Shown one piece after another: positions 34,511 through 46,485 of a stretch of 51,881 bases of DNA. The notes beneath the pieces were generated by a model. The model saw only the letters and a program-made list of their open reading frames with translations, was not told the origin of the DNA and searched no databases. Position 1 is the first letter of the stretch. The number at the start of each line of letters is the position of its first letter. The DNA is from Hydnum rufescens UP504 (lineage: Eukaryota > Basidiomycota > Agaricomycetes > Cantharellales > Hydnaceae), in the NCBI GenBank assembly GCA_014904985.1, contig MU129115.1:35561-87441 (forward strand), given 5' to 3'. A program made the position numbers and the translations under genes.

Positions 34511-34756
34511 ACAACATGACTGCTGAGTGAAACCCTGCTGACCCCAGGGAGCATATGTATAATATCATGCCAGGTGTAGCCCACTGTTGTCTGAGAATCT
34601 CTAAGTCCCAGTCTAAGGTGAGAGGCAGGGGCCCCTGGGGCCCCTGCCTGAATCATGCAAATCATGTTAGCCGGCCCCAGGGGCCCCCGCCTAAAAACAT
34701 CTAGTTAGACTATTTAAATGCAAGGCTCATTGTATCTAACTAGATGTACATTTGTG
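34511..34756. other. Spacer with two strong hairpins
   Basis: GGCAGGGGCCCC pairs with GGGGCCCCTGCC (34624-34648). ACATCTAGTTAGA (34697-34709) pairs with TCTAACTAGATGT (34735-34747). No gene. Confidence 0.6.
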
Positions 34757-35760
34757 GCTGACCGGGTTGACCTCTCCAATCAAAACTGATGGAGTTATAG
34801 AACGAATTCGATTTCTGCGCGTAGCCGTAATTAATTTCGTAATTGGTCATGTGATCCTCCAATGGCTGGGAGTGGTGTGATTTCGCGTTTTCTGATACTG
34901 GATGTTTTTATCTTCCACAGATGGTGAACACTTTTAATTGCAGCCCCTTGCAATGTCATTTGCCTTTTTCCACAGTTATACGATTGAAATCTGATCATGC
35001 CTCCTCATGTAGAACCACCATGTCCATCCTTCGAACCAAAGCAAGATTTCCTGCGAGTTTATGCTTCGAATTTGGTGATAGAACTTGCTTATTGTTGGGT
35101 AGGGGTCTTTAATATCCGCGTTTTTAATAGTTTTTCCTTTGTATTGTCCTAGGATTTTTAAGCGAATACCCACTTTGAATGATATCATTAGGGTGGAGGT
35201 CAAGAGCATCCGTGGAGAAGGTTTGACGAGGTACAGTGGTGTTTTCTGGAACGTGGAGGAGAAGGACAAATTCAATTTCGAGATCATGGTGTATTGAGGG
35301 TTGATTGTTATGCAGTTCTCCAAACTCATACGTTGTCCAGTCAACTCTTTTTGTCTTTATAATGCCATTGAATGCGACTTGGGGATTTGGATAATAGCGG
35401 ATAATTGTGTGGGGTTTGAGATGAGTGAATGGTTCAGGGTATGGGTAATCGAATTGCTGATATACAATCATGTGAAGTTCCAATGGCATGGTGAACACTT
35501 TTTGATTCGTGCCTTGAGGATAGTCGTTCGATTTGCTTTTATGTCACTTTTGCATCCATAGACCAATTGATCATGTGTCCATTTTAATTTCACTTAGGCT
35601 TTCCATGGATTCAGATTCCTTCATTGATTGGCAGGGTCGCTTCATATTTTGCTGTCATCTTCTCATACGTCAATGTCATCAGGGCGCAGGCAGAGGCGAT
35701 GTTTTATTCCAAAAGGATCAAATGATGATGGGGGTTTATTCAGGAGGGTGATGGGTGAAC
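34757..35760 (-). repeat. Right arm of the ~1-kb inverted repeat
   Basis: Reverse-complement counterpart of 24265-25255. The corresponding minus frame starts MFTMPLELH at 35498 and stays open to 35124. A second minus frame runs 35344-34976. Indels place the frames differently in the two arms, so neither copy looks functional. Confidence 0.8.
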
Positions 35761-35974
35761 ATAGGAAGGTAGACCATCCTTCTGTCGACATTCCCATATA
35801 CGAGTGTCTTTATTTCCACCCTCACATGAAAATCAGAGTCATCGGAGTAGTCTCGGATTACGTGATATGATTCGATGCGGGTGATTGTATACGTTTGGAC
35901 TGTGGTTGTCGTGTTGGGGCAAAAGTAACCTCTTCGTCCAATGTGGAGATTTAGAATTGGGTTGTTTGGGTCCC

Positions 35975-36130
35975 TGATGCACCTCAGTCAGCCACTTGGA
36001 CTGATCTCAAAAGACATGTCGAACCGCATCAAATTAATTGCCTATGAGGCATCAAAATCCTTTGATCTCAAATAATTTCAATGCCATGACCTCAGGCGAC
36101 AGACATGGTCTTTTGATCTCAAATAATATC
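35975..36130. repeat. Dispersed repeat, copy 3 of 3
   Basis: CACCTCAGTCAGCCACTTGG start and GAGGCATCAAAATCCTTTGAT block shared with the copy at 29560. Truncated. Confidence 0.5.
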
Positions 36131-36271
36131 AACATGGGGACTTAGACTACATAGATCAATGTATCAATGAGCTTCCAAGTTAAATTAATCAGTGTACATC
36201 TATTATCTATTCAAGAGACGAGAAACTACAAGATTGACAAGGACATGAATCCAACAGGATGACAAAAGAGC

Positions 36272-38373
36272 TCAAAATAAGGAGGATCCAGCAAACACAT
36301 TCAATCTAAGGCCCAAATCAGGATATTGTGCAAGCAATGCATCAAAGTCGCTAGGAGGGACATCATTTGGCACCACAGGGTTGTACACTCCAGTGTTCAG
36401 CCCATTTTCCCAGTTAACTGGCACAGCGAATGGGTCGGGTCCTGAGGCACTGCCAGAAATACCACCAAGTGATGCATCAAACGTAGATGCCCCCTGCTCT
36501 TCAGGCTCTTCATCTGACTCCGCTATGAACTCGCTGGATATCACGTCCCTAGCGCCCTTCTTCCTGCCACCATGAACCCGTTTCTTCTTCTGGACCAGTC
36601 CCCCACTCGTATCAGACCTTCACTTTCGGGATCTAGATGAGCCCGTGGCAACTGAATTTGACTGTGGGTTGTTGGGTTCTGGGGGGGGAGCATTTTCAGT
36701 GGCTGAAGAACCCACCCCATTCACACCATTATGACTTTCTGGTCCACCCGAGCCCTCAGATTCGTATGCTTGCCCAGCGGTAACAAGTATTGCATTATAT
36801 CGATCCACAACAATAGCAGTGTCATCTGGCAATCACGTGTCATCCGCCAACTGTAGAATTCGAACCCGCTGTGAATCATCCTTCGGTTCAAAAAATGCCC
36901 ACCACAGTTTCTTCCAACTATCCGTTCGGACCACTGATACATCAAGTGACATTAGATTCAGAAAGTCCAACTCTGTGACCCAATTCTCCATCTTCAGATG
37001 ATTGTTGGCAAGGAATCTGGGTAGAGTTGCCCATGGCACCCTAGGGACGTGGCCAACAAATGGCTTCAGAAGATTTTGGAGCTCTTCTGAAATCTCCTTC
37101 CACATCATGTGCATAGGTTTTTGGGACCTTCCGCCTCATGTCCCTTTGCAGCTGCTGCTCCCCCTGATAGACTAGGATGTGAGAATGAATCATCTTCAGC
37201 AATGTGCTGTCCTTGGGAAATGATTCATCCAGCCATGCTTTCATCGCCGGTGTCCCAGTAAACACAGCATTGTGTTTGGATGCTGCCTCATCAGGAATGC
37301 GCTAAACAATGCGCAGAACCCATGGATGTTCATAGTAGCCATCCATTTCAAATCATTGGTCCAACGTTTTGTTGTTTGCTTGATGACTTTACCCATAGCG
37401 GCAGGAGAATAGTGCGATCGCAGCAGCCTGGGCAGCCTTTGAAGCATTGTGTTGTTCCACAAGTTCTTTGGCCTTCTTCTTCCACTCAGCAGAGTCTTCA
37501 CCACCATGTTCAAGAATGAGCAAACGGTATGCAGGCTGTATAACCTTCTCCACATACTCATGATGAGGCCGATCCAGGTCAGAATCCTTCTCATACGAGT
37601 GATGAAACACATTCCACAGATTCCCTCCACTTTGTCATTCTCTGGTATTGATGCCAAGGTTGCCAATCCGCATCACTGACTCCAGAGGTCACTCCCATTC
37701 CTTGGCCTTTTGCTCTAGCTGTTGATTCATAGCATCAACTATCTCCCTAATCTCAGCAATTTGTTGCTCAGTAAAGGGGCCTCCAAGAGATTTGGCCAGG
37801 ACCTTGTCGCCACTATCAATGTCTCCACCATTCTCAAGACTGTGGTCAATCTCATCCTCACTTCCTTCCCCATCATCAAGGAACAGGGGAGTATCATCCC
37901 CTATGGTCTTGAGTGGGAGTGGCAAGTGTGAGTGTGGAAATAAAAATCTGGTTCATCAAAATAAAAGGCAAGGGGCGAATGCAAGTGGGGTGCAATGCAA
38001 CTGGAGTGAAGAGTGGTATGGAGAATTGCCAGGGGAAGCTGGGGAACCATGAGGAGAGTGCAAGGAATTCTGAGAGGCCAGAGAACTGCCAGTAGAGAGG
38101 GCTGGAGAATTGACAGTATTGTAGACCAGGGAATTGGCAAGGGAGCCAACAGGCAAGTGAGCAGGACTTACATCTGCCATGGATTGGATTAGGGGGTGGA
38201 GGGCCCCTGATGACAATGGTGCATCCAACTGTCATGGTGGTATTTCAACACTCCATTTCATGCAAGGAGCTGCTGACTGTTGAACTAGATCACCAACTAC
38301 ACTTTTCATGGGCACATCAGATGCACCTGGTTGTTGACCAGAGACCCTGCCAATATCTGGAGACAGGAATCGC
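36272..38373 (-). pseudogene. 3' half of a split gene, unknown family
   Basis: Protein-like minus frames follow one another with repeated frame changes. They include an N-proximal Ser/Pro-rich linker (38228-37956), an acidic segment (37925-37689), HHSYEKDSDLDRPHHEYVEK (37610-37389), TPAMKAWLDESFPKDSTLLK (37265-37041), RVPWATLPRFLANNHLKMEN (37114-36833), and a Ser/Pro/Asn-rich C-terminal region ending FAGSSLF-stop at 36272. At least five frameshifts or stops are needed, so it is dead or badly assembled. It continues the gene at 43374-46485, separated by the palindromic element. No domain recognised. Confidence 0.55.
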
Positions 38374-38381
38374 GCTTAGCC
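38374..38381. other. Target-site duplication, left (GCTTAGCC)
   Basis: Exact 8-bp match to 43366-43373 on the other side of the palindromic element. Confidence 0.9.
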
Positions 38382-39168
38382 CACCTAATGCACCCTCAAA
38401 ATAGTACCTCTTAGGTGGTTTGAGTTTGCATCTGCAAACCACCTAAGAGGTGTTCTGAGTATAGGCATGTCTAAGACACACCTGAGGGGTATTTTTGGGG
38501 AATTTTTTTTCTAAGTTCACTATATAGACATGTCTAAAATAGCCTGCTGCAGGCACCACCTGGGAGGGTTTGTTCACTGGCTGGAGAGTGTTACAGGTCT
38601 AATTTAGGCATGTCTAATAAGATATTTTCTGGAGCCTTAGAGGTGTCTATCATCCTTACTGTGTGTGTACTGGTGTCTAAATCAACATTTTGAGCCCAAG
38701 ACCTCTGGTGGCAGTACTAATAGGTGTCTAATGTTGTCTAGATCCAATAATAATCCAATAATAATGGTGCTATTTATGCATGTCTACTAGTGTCTAAATT
38801 AAAACAAAGGCATCTGCTCAGGGGGAGATCATTAGATGGTGTCTAATTCAACACTTGTGGTACTCTTGTGGATGTGTGCACAGTAATGTCTAAATCAAAC
38901 TTTTTGACATAAGGGCCCCTGCTCAGGTGACATCATTAGGTGGTGTCTAATGGTGTCTAAATCAAACATTTTGACATAAAGGCACTTGCTCAGGTTGCAG
39001 TACTAAGAGATGTCTAATGGTGTCTAGATCAATAATTGTGGGACCATTGCAGATGTGTGTCTACTAGTGTCTAGTCATGTCTAGACATGTCTAGACATGT
39101 CTATAGTCATGTCTAGTCATGTCTAGGCATGTCTAGACATGTCTAGTCATGCAAAGGGTGCATTAGGT
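38382..39168 (+). mobile_element. Left outer module with its own terminal repeats
   Basis: Begins CACCTAATGCACCCT and ends AGGGTGCATTAGGT (39155-39168), so it is itself bounded by inverted 14-bp ends. It includes an inverted pair CACCTCTTAGGTGG/CCACCTAAGAGGTG near the outer end, many GTGTCTAA and GTCTAAATCAA repeats, and the AGACATGTCT array near its inner end. Confidence 0.75.
39058..39152. repeat. AGACATGTCT subterminal array, left
   Basis: About eight to ten overlapping copies of the palindromic decamer AGACATGTCT and near variants (GTCATGTCTA). Confidence 0.85.
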
Positions 39169-42100
39169 AATATCCCATAATAACTTTGGATATCCAGTTA
39201 CATAATAAAGTGTTTCTTATTTTAAAAAAAGCCTAAATGCGGAAATTGGATGAAGTACATCCAAATGACATTTAGCCATCCAGCCTAATGGAGGCCCAGG
39301 ACCAGGGGGAGGTGCCTGGGATGGGTGGAGGACCCCTAAGGACCCTGGCTGAGTGAAGAAACCAGGCCCAGAGCAAGTGCCTAGTGCCTGGAGAGATGGG
39401 GCAGTAAAATGAATACCGGAAATTGCGGAACTTGCCGGATCTGAACCGCTGGGTGGTTCGTTCTGAAACTTGGCACATGATTGGGGACTATTAGGGTGAA
39501 GAACATATTAAAATCTCAGCCAATTCTGATCAGTAGGTATTGAGATATGAGGAAAACAAGTTTGGACACTGAAAATTAATTTCCTCCCCTTACAGAATAC
39601 CTGGAAACTTGAAAATTTTCACAGAGTATGATAATATAATGTACTAATTATGTGCCAAAAATTATCCCAATCCACCCACTTTAAGGTAGGGAACTGGACA
39701 ATGGATACAGAGACAGTGAAAATGCCAAAAAATACCCAATGAGCAGACATTCTGGAAATTGGCATGTGGATTAGACACTGCTCAGGTGAAGAAACATATT
39801 AACTTTCAGCCAAATCCATGCAGTAGGTACAGAGATTATTGAGCCACATAGGTTCAACCTTGAAAATTGATTTACTCCCCTACAGACAAGTTTATGGACT
39901 TGGAAATTTTACATGGAAGTTATGACCATGTAATAAAATAAATATGTGCCCAAGAATCCAGCTTATTTTCGTTTAACTTCAGCATTGAACTCCCTTTTCA
40001 AGGCAAAAAGGGAAACAAAAGCCTTAACCATAAATGTAGAACACTCCACATTAGGACCTAAACTAAGGTGGAATAGGCCCTTAGAATAGTTATTATAAAC
40101 TGACTATATCCAAAAAATGAAATACAATTGGATGTGGTGAAAGTGGTGAAATTCAGGGGGAGGGGAGAGAAGAGTCAATAAGTTCAATTATATATAGGAT
40201 GTAGAGCAGAGGTGCTCTAATATAATTGCCAATAAGTTTTAATACATATATGGGGGTATACATACCAATATCAGCCTGATTTGGACTCCATCTAGGCACC
40301 TATTCACACAGCACTCCCTCCTAATAAATAATTTTCCACCCCAAGAAGCCTTCCATCCATGCAATGGCCCTGAAAATTCACCTTAGGTCGTCATCCAAAA
40401 CATTATCGAATTCATAACATTCCCCAAAATTTCAGATTCATGACCCAGTGTGAGAGTTTCCATAATATTTTCAAGTTTCACTGAATACCCCTTCACCAAT
40501 TGGGGGCACTTCCAGAGTCACAATCTCCCTTTTTGGTAGCGCACACCCGGCACCATTTGGCCACCCAAAATTTCAGGGCCCATTCTAAGCACTTTTGACA
40601 TCTGTCACCATGATCATGATCTCCCCCTGCTTCACTAGGTATCCAATCTGTATGACAGCTGTTGCCATCATGAGTATAGTATTGTAACAGTGTATGATTC
40701 AAATTTCAGAACATTCCATGCAATCTGATTGAGGTTATTCAAAGAAATATTCTAGATCTTATTCAATTTGGGGGGTTAGGGTTATGGTATGTAGTGAATT
40801 TCGACTAACCATACCCCTAACCCCAAATTGAATAGATCTAGAATTATTTCTTGAATAACCAATCATATTGCATGAATGTTCTGAAATTTGAATCATACAC
40901 TGTTACTATACTAACTTACAGAATGGCAACAGCTTTCATACAGATTGGATCATGAGTGAAGCAGGGGGGGGATCATGATCATGTGACCAAATGTCAAAAG
41001 TGCTTAGAATGGCTGACAATTTTGGCCTGAGCCTCAAATGGGTGGCCGGGTGTGGCCTACCAAAAATGGAGTTTGATTGGAGCTCTGGAAGTGCCCAATT
41101 GGAGGGGGTATGTCAGTGGAAACTTGAAAATATTATGGAACTCTCACACTGGATGTCATGAATCTGAAATTTTGGGAATGTTCATGAAAGTATTTGGATG
41201 ACCTAAGGGGTGAATTTTCAGGGCCATTGCATGGATGGAAGGCTCTGGGGTGGAATTGATTATTTAGGGGGGAGTGCTGTGGAATATGCCGTAGATGGAG
41301 TCCAATCAGGCTGATATTTGGTATGTATACTCCCCATATATGTATTAAACTATTGGCATTATATTAGAGCAACCTCTGCTCTACATCTTATATAATTGAC
41401 TTTTGATCTTCCTCCCCCTCCCCCTGAATTTCAACCACTTCCACACATCCAATGTATTTCATTTTTGGATATAGTCAGTGTTATTAATATTCTAAGCCTA
41501 TTCCACTTAGTTTGGTCCTAATGTGGAGTGTTCTACATTTATGGTAGGCTTTTGTTCCCTTTTTGCCTGAAAAGGGAGTTCAATGCCTAGAAGTAAACAA
41601 AATAAGCTGATTCTTGGCACATATTTATTTTATTACATGGTCATACTCCATGTAAAATTTCAAGTCCATAACTTGTCTGTAGGGGGAGTAAATCAATTTT
41701 CAAGGTTGAAACCTATGTGGCTCATATCTCTGTACTACTGCATGGATTTGGCTGAAAGTTGAATATGTTCTTCACCTGAGCAGTGTCTAATCACATGCCA
41801 ATTTCCAGAATTGTCTGCTCATTGGGTATTTTTTGGCAATTTTCACTGCCTCTGGTATCCATTGTCCAGTTCCCTACCTTAAAGTGGGTGGATTGGGATA
41901 ATTTTTTGGCACATAATTAGTACATTATATTATCATACTCTGTGAAAATTTTCAAGTTTCCAGTATTCTGTAAGGGGAGAAATTAATTTTCAGTGTCCAA
42001 ACTTGTTTTCCTCATATCTCAATACCTACTGATCAGAATTGGCTGAGATTTTAATATGTTCTTCACCCTAATAGTCCCCCAATCATGTGCCAAATTTCAG

Positions 42101-42394
42101 AACGAACCACCCGCGTTTCAGATCCGGCAAGTTCCGCAATTTCCGGTATTCATTTTACTGCCCCCATCTCTCCAGGCACTAGGCACTTGCTCTGGGCCTG
42201 GTTTCTTCACTCAGCCAGGGTCCTTAGGGGTCCCTCCACCCATCCCAGGCACCTCCCCTGGTCCTGGGCCTCCATTAGGCTGGATGGCTAAATGTCATTT
42301 GGATGTACTTCATCCAATTTCCGCATTTAGGCTTTTTTTTAAATAAGAAACACTTTATTATGTAACTGGATATCCAAAGTTATTATGGGATATT

Positions 42395-43365
42395 ACCTAA
42401 TGCACCCTTTGCATGACTAGACATGACTAGACATGACTATAGACATGTCTAGACATGTCTATAGACATGACTATAGACATGTCTAGACATGTCTAGACAT
42501 GCCTAGACATGACTATAGACATGTCTAGACATGCCTAGACATGACTAGACATGACTATAGACATGTCTAGACATGACTATAGACATGTCTATAGACATGA
42601 CTAGACATGTCTAGACATGACTAGACATGACTAGACATGACTATAGACATGTCTAGACATGTCTAGACATGACTAGACACTAGTAGACACACATCTGCAA
42701 TGGTCCCACAATTATTGATCTAGACACCATTAGACATCTCTTAGTACTGCAACCTGAGCAAGTGCCTTTATGTCAAAATGTTTGATTTAGACACCATTAG
42801 ACACCACCTAATGATGTCACCTGAGCAGGGGCCCTTATGTCAAAAAGTTTGATTTAGACATTACTGTGCACACATCCACAAGAGTACCACAAGTGTTGAA
42901 TTAGACACCATCTAATGATCTCCCCCTGAGCAGATGCCTTTGTTTTAATTTAGACACTAGTAGACATGCATAAATAGCACCATTATTATTGGATTATTAT
43001 TGGATCTAGACAACATTAGACACCTATTAGTACTGCCACCAGAGGTCTTGGGCTCAAAATGTTGATTTAGACACCAGTACACACACAGTAAGGATGATAG
43101 ACACCTCTAAGGCTCCAGAAAATATCTTATTAGACATGCCTAAATTAGACCTGTAACACTCTCCAGCCAGTGAACAAACCCTCCCAGGTGGTGCCTGCAG
43201 CAGGCTATTTTAGACATGTCTATATAGTGAACTTAGAAAAAAAATTCCCCAAAAATACCCCTCAGGTGTGTCTTAGACATGCCTATACTCAGAACACCTC
43301 TTAGGTGGTTTGCAGATGCAAACTCAAACCACCTAAGAGGTACTATTTTGAGGGTGCATTAGGTG
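42395..43365 (-). mobile_element. Right outer module with its own terminal repeats
   Basis: Inner end ACCTAATGCACCC at 42395-42407, outer end at 43365. Inverted copy of the left module, 971 bp because of the longer decamer array. Confidence 0.75.
42413..42682. repeat. AGACATGTCT subterminal array, right (expanded)
   Basis: Counterpart of 39058-39152 but nearly three times as long, with alternating GACATGTCTAG and GACATGACTATA blocks. Confidence 0.88.
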
Positions 43366-43373
43366 GCTTAGCC
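43366..43373. other. Target-site duplication, right (GCTTAGCC)
   Basis: Exact repeat of 38374-38381. Removing the element plus one copy joins the minus frame that ends LFKDMAK at the insertion to about 23 further open codons in 38373-38305. Confidence 0.9.
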
Positions 43374-46300
43374 ATGTCCTTGAACAGGAGGTACATGTGG
43401 TATTGCACCCCCTTCCTTTGATTTGGCCTCAGCCTGCGAGCTGCAAGGACCCCATGCTCAGAATACCTCCACACCCAATCCATAGGCTCCTCTGTGTGAT
43501 CAATCCCTTCAATATCCAATGCTGGCCACTGAGCCATTCTCAGGCACTCAGGTGGGGGCCATGATACATTGTTATCAAGCTTCATCACACTAGACAATGG
43601 TCCTGCCACTAAGGGAGTCAAATGAGACTCCAGCCCCAAGTTGGGTGGGGGAGGCAAAGAGTGAGGAGAACACCCTTGACTCTGCAGTGATCACAGCCCA
43701 TGAGCTCCTGGCGACAGGGATTGTCTTCGTGGAGATTGGGAGTGTCATTGTCTTGGCAGAGTCCATGACTGGGAGCATTGTTGTGGGGACCGAGAGCATC
43801 GTTGACATGGTGGTGTCTTCAACTGAATATGTCTCCATGGAGACGGAGAGGATCACCTTCCAGCTGGATGTTGAAGGGACTCAGACAGCCCCCTTGATGA
43901 TCTGGCCTGTTTGGTGGCTCTGTCCCAATCTCATTGGCTCCAATTGTCCCACAATGGTGCAAGAGAATCATGTCACCATTCTTGGACCCTTGGGGCTCCC
44001 ACTGGCCTCTCAGGGGAATAAGCATACCTTGAGGTGCTCTTGGGGGTTCTCGAGACATGGGGACAGGACGATGCTCAGGGGGACAGGCAGCAGAATGATG
44101 ATATGCAGAGTCCAGGGCAGGGGGAGGATGCCGAACAGGGGCCACAGGGCATGGAGTGTTGACATCAGGAAGTCCAGGAGCAGGTGCAGGGGGTTGAGGA
44201 GGTAGCAAGGCAGGGCCAGTGGTAGAGGCAGTGGGGGCATGCTGAGTGGAGCCAGAGGCAGCAGGGGGATGATGGCGTGTGGGCATAGGTGGTGGTGGTG
44301 CAGGTGCAGACAAGACAGTAGGAGCACTCTGGCAAGATTGAGAGGCTTCATGTTCATGCTGCTTGACTTCACATTCATGTACTTCTGCTTCCCATCTAAG
44401 CTCCTCTGCTTTCGATGTTTCTACAGCTTCCAACTCATTTCTGCTTCAATCTGCCTCTGCATAATCCTTTGCACATTGAGCCTGCTTTGCACAGTGCCTT
44501 GCATCATTCTTGCGTTGCCTCTCTTCTTCGTGGATGACCTCCATAGCCTCATGAGTGCAGTCTTGAAGTCACTCTGGGCAGGTTTCCCATTACATGACTT
44601 TCCCCTTTTCTTCCCAGCCCCTCTCAGCACAAGTTTGATTCTCTGCCATGCACTATCATCCCCATTTTCTGCAGCCAATATGAGGGCCTTCACAGCATTC
44701 TCTTGACCAGGATCCAAGGGGGATGGTTCTCTCTGATAATCATTGTCTTCATCATGGCTGTCGTAAGTGTCATCAAATTCTGTGTCAGAAGGGTTTCCCA
44801 TGATCACCCCAAAGATGTCCATTCCATCATCATCATCCACACCACTGCTTGCTGCAGGTTTCAGTGCACTGAACATTGGATCATCCTCCTCGTTATCATA
44901 GACTTTGATCCTTTCCCTGTACTCATACACCCAATGGAATCCTGGCACCATGTATGTCTGGGCAGAGGGCCATGGACCAGGGCCAAGCAAGTTGCACAAG
45001 ATGGCCACATGTGTTTCACACATATCATTGGCACCAAACATATGGCTTTCAATGTACAATAGGGAGTGTTCTTCATCATCACTACTGGATTTGCCAGGAT
45101 ATCCCTCATGTGGTCTTATATGCCATGGATCAGGGCATGAGACATGGATCAGAGGAATTTCAACATGCACCACATGCTCCTCAACTTGGAGCCTATCCAC
45201 CTTCCACTGCTTCATTGCAGCAGCAGACTCTGCATCTGCAGCTGCTGACACCTCAGGAGATTTGGGAGTGCGATTGGGAATAATATCATGATGAACCCAG
45301 GATGGATACTCCTGAACACCAAAGACTGGTACACCTTGTTGAATCATATCGTCCACCATGGATCCAACATCAGGATCAAAGGGGAAGCAATATATAGCCC
45401 CAACCCATTGGTCATCCACACCAGCTTGGCAGTTCTAATTTGTATGTATGTGCAAGATGGTTGAAGCAAATGTGCATGACATATTTGGCAAATCCTCTGT
45501 TATTGTAGGCATAATTCATGAGTAAATTAAGAGAGAGTTCCAGATTTTCCCAAATGAAGTCCTCAATGAGCTGCACAGAGTATTGCTTCTCTAGACCATG
45601 TGGCTTGGTGGGGAGAGGGGGAATTCCTGGCACCTTCCATGCCTCAGCAATTATTTCCCAGTCCCTTGAAATGGTGAAGGAATCTGTGAAAAATTGCTGA
45701 TATAGCTCTTTATAGTAAGGGAGAGGGGTTTTTATCCCATCATTCATTGAGCACATTGCGGAGACATAAGGAGGCAGATCAGACTTGAGGCGATAGATAT
45801 AAGGATGATAAGGGGTCAAGGGATTGAGCATATTTGGCCAAAGAGTGTAGTCATGGGGTTCCAAGGTTCCATGAGGGCAAAGAGGCCACTTAGTTGGCTT
45901 TGGCAGCAATGCCTGGTTATGTGGGGCATGCCCCATATTGGGGGATGTTGGGAAGCCCAAGAATTGGAAGTGCCACTGACTATTTGAGAACACCAGAGTC
46001 CACTCCTTCTGGCCATAGTATATCTGTAATAAAGGCCTCACTAGCAACACAAATGTGAGTCAACAAGGAAGGGCAAAAGAGGAGAAAAGGAACATACAGT
46101 CTGACTGGGATGCACAATTTTGAGAGTGCTTTTCCCAACTATCCACTGTGTTGAATAAATCTGCCCAAATCCTGTCTGATGACAGTGGCACCAAATCACC
46201 ATTCTTATCCCAAGTCCAAGGCACACAATTCCCTAGAGCAGAGGAGCCACATTGCCCGCTATGAAGAGCAGGGTCTGCAACAATCTCCTGGCCCAACTCT

Positions 46301-46485
46301 TGTTGAGAATCTGTGTCTGACTGTATGCGAGGCTCAGACAACCTGCTGGGCTCACTGTGATCTGCAGCGAGGGGCATGGGTTGTGACTGAGCATCAGGCT
46401 CAGATGACTCACTGAGCTTGCTGTGATTTGTGGCAAGGGTTGTGGGTTGTGAGTGAGCAACTGATACTTCCATTTTGTCAAGCAA
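43374..46485 (-). pseudogene. 5' half of the split gene, unknown family
   Basis: In order on minus: 46485-46060 is a Ser/Glu/Pro-rich N-terminus, ending at a GTATGT donor near 46100. 46050-45412 is a well-formed exon (for example NQALLPKPTKWPLCPHGTL and YYKELYQQFFTDSFTISRDW). 45419-44421 contains GVPVFGVQEYPSW, CETHVAILCNLLGPGPWPSA and an acidic stretch. 44433-43819 is a Glu-rich helix then Pro-rich. 43657-43374 contains DWVWRYSEHGVLAARRLRPN. Frame changes fall near 45425, 44430 and 43820. I recognise the style of a repeat-borne Agaricomycete gene family but cannot name it; no catalytic motif was seen. Confidence 0.6.

Larger units (their letters stand above)
38382..43365. mobile_element. 4984-bp palindromic (foldback) DNA transposon
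   Basis: Ends are CACCTAATGCACCCTC (left) and its complement GAGGGTGCATTAGGTG (right). The left arm, 38382-40788, is the reverse complement of 40808-43365 with small differences; the loop is about 19 nt. Arms are 2407 and 2558 nt, the difference coming mainly from a longer AGACATGTCT array on the right. No frame longer than about 100 codons exists inside, so it is non-autonomous. An 8-bp target duplication fits hAT, P or KDZ-type transposases, and I cannot decide between them. It sits inside a minus-strand coding frame. Confidence 0.93.
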
